Assembly: GCA_032207245.1 (NCBI GenBank) | Contig: CM063502.1 | Location: forward strand, 52,347,117 to 52,411,116 | Length of the DNA stretch: 64,000 bases | Direction of reading: 5' to 3' | DNA from: Pardosa pseudoannulata | Taxonomy: Eukaryota > Arthropoda > Arachnida > Araneae > Lycosidae | Part shown: piece by piece, positions 62,421-64,000 of the stretch | Layout of the letters: each line of letters opens with the position of its first letter | Numbering within the stretch: position 1 is the first letter of the stretch | Notes under the pieces: model-generated | Told to the model about the DNA's origin: nothing | The model's database searches: none | What the model saw: only the letters and a program-made list of their open reading frames with translations | Made by a program: the position numbers and the translations under genes

Positions 62421-64000
62421 AAAATCAAGAATGAAATAATCCATTTCAACATCAGAAAAGAACCAATATTTAATGAATTCTAGAGAAATTTGTAATGACA
62501 ATTCTAGAGAATGTAAGAACAATGAATCTGGCATAAGCAAATGCTGCATCGGAGAGAGAATCTTATAAGTTAGCTTTTATACAATTAGGCTCTGTTTTAG
62601 TCTTTTCCATACAGAAAAGTAAATTTGTAAATGGTATCTAATAATAAAATCAAATATCTTTACCAATACAACCAATTTTTAGGAAATATTGTTCCACGTA
62701 TTAATATTTCACTAAAAGAGATGCTAAGGTGATCTCCAATTTCTTTTTATACATCCAGATAGATTATAAGATAGTTATAAATAGTTTTTGTTCTACATTC
62801 TGAAAATATAATTTCGAGGATTTCTCATGTGGCAAAAATCTAATAATAAATGATAAAATATTTTCCTTTGTTCATATACTTTTCAACTGACACACTAGCG
62901 ATTTTGCATGTATAGGCAATAACTCATTTTAAACTAATACCACAATACCACAACAAAACTAATACCACAATAAAAAGTGAATTTCCATAAAAAAAACTTC
63001 ACAAGAAAAGTAAACAAAATAATGAAGTAGATATAAGTTCCCAACTGTAAAATGATTTGCTTATATAAAAAGGAATATAAAAATTTTATATTAAAAAAGG
63101 ATTTGGATATAGATTTCATTTATTATCATATATAAAGTTAGAGTCATTTATAAATCACAATTCTGATCCATAATACTTAATACATTTTGTTCATACCAGG
63201 AAGTGGATCCAATTGTATGGCAGGGATAATAAAAGCCCTAAAAAAAGCCGAAAATATGAAGCATTGAAAAAGAAGAGCTAGTTAGATTTTTAGATAATTA
63301 GTCTATATTTATTCTACTTATTTCTTAATGAAGTAAAAATTAAAAGTCACTACGCTTAGCTCCAGGGTAAAGCAAGACTTCCTTGCATAACGGTTTATAA
63401 AAAAGTTCAAAGAGCACTAATTTTTCTTCTAGATTACACATCAAAGATAATTTTCTCATCGGAAATAGCCTATATTTATTTGGGGCTAGACTGAGCCATT
63501 AAACAGTAAACCATAAAAATAAAAAAAAAACTTTCTAAAAGAGAAATTTAATAAGTAAAACTACCCAGTGGAACTCAGGGGAAACAAGCGCTTATTCACT
63601 TCCTGTGATAAACTTCAAACTCCCTTGGGTCTGACGCTACAGATGTCGTAAAAAGTTTATGTCTAGATGAGTTTGACATTACGGAAATCGTAAAGAATCT
63701 CATACTGGATAATCCATGTCAGTGAGAAATCATAGACCATTTCAGAAGTGTATCTAACTCCGTTGTAATCCGTAGGAAAGAGGTAGAATTATACAGCTAT
63801 GCCGAAAAAGAAATCATCTTTATAACTTGGCAAAAATGAATTCTGTTTTATGGGAGATAGATTGAGAAATACCGAATGAGAATAAAATTTGAACATTCAC
63901 TAAATGTTGTCACTCTGTATGCCAATAATACATCTTGTTCTACCATGATTCCCGTTGCATAACACACACGTTTTAAGGTTATGGTGATGAATCAGTTAAA
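62421..64000. other. AT-rich sequence without recognised gene
   Basis: A further relic of the faint module may lie near 63440-63510. Nothing else was seen up to the window end. Confidence 0.4.

Overview
This window looks like non-coding DNA, intergenic or deep intronic, from an AT-rich, repeat-laden animal genome, most likely an arthropod. The evidence is the absence of any intact long gene, many long (TA)n tracts, Tc1/mariner, piggyBac and LINE relics, and a tRNA-derived SINE. Nothing bacterial or phage-like is visible (no operons, Shine-Dalgarno-led ORFs or CRISPR array). The long Tyr/Ile-rich and Phe-rich open frames are translated microsatellites.

Layout. 1-9.3 kb: AT-rich sequence with a fold-back structure (two inverted arms of about 500 bp around a 258-bp tandem duplication), a decayed ~300-bp tandem array and two (TA)n tracts. 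9.3-15 kb: an unrecognised protein-like fragment running into a 3 x 237-bp array, then a 5 x ~476-bp array. 16.8-17.6 kb: a badly decayed Tc1/mariner-type transposase. 19.8-23.9 kb: a 4 x ~436-bp array and a ~333-bp array with an A-rich insert. 24.17-29.57 kb: a transposon cluster holding a deleted mariner with TA-flanked terminal inverted repeats, a deleted piggyBac-type element with intact TTAA duplication and terminal repeats, and a DD41D (rosa-like) transposase pseudogene. 30-32.6 kb: an old ~1.26-kb-spaced duplication and a CpG-rich block with CCAAT and E2F-like motifs. 35.1-36.3 kb: a SINE copy followed by a 5'-truncated LINE. 38-39.2 kb: a compound (TA)n tract and a 177-bp duplication. 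42-57.7 kb: more (TA)n tracts, including a CA-TA-TG palindrome near 790 bp, two candidate exons, a 132-bp duplication with an inverted partial copy, a second SINE and a ~430-bp array. 59.05-59.98 kb: a long-TIR MITE with a consensus CRE motif in each arm. 59.98-64 kb: AT-rich DNA with faint old repeats.

No genes can be seen working together. None of the transposase copies can encode a complete enzyme. The mariner and piggyBac copies keep both ends and might once have been mobilised in trans. The most distinctive traits are the crowd of independent low-copy tandem arrays, the piggyBac deletion derivative with palindromic subterminal repeats, and the CRE-bearing MITE. All calls come from reading the sequence; no database search was run.
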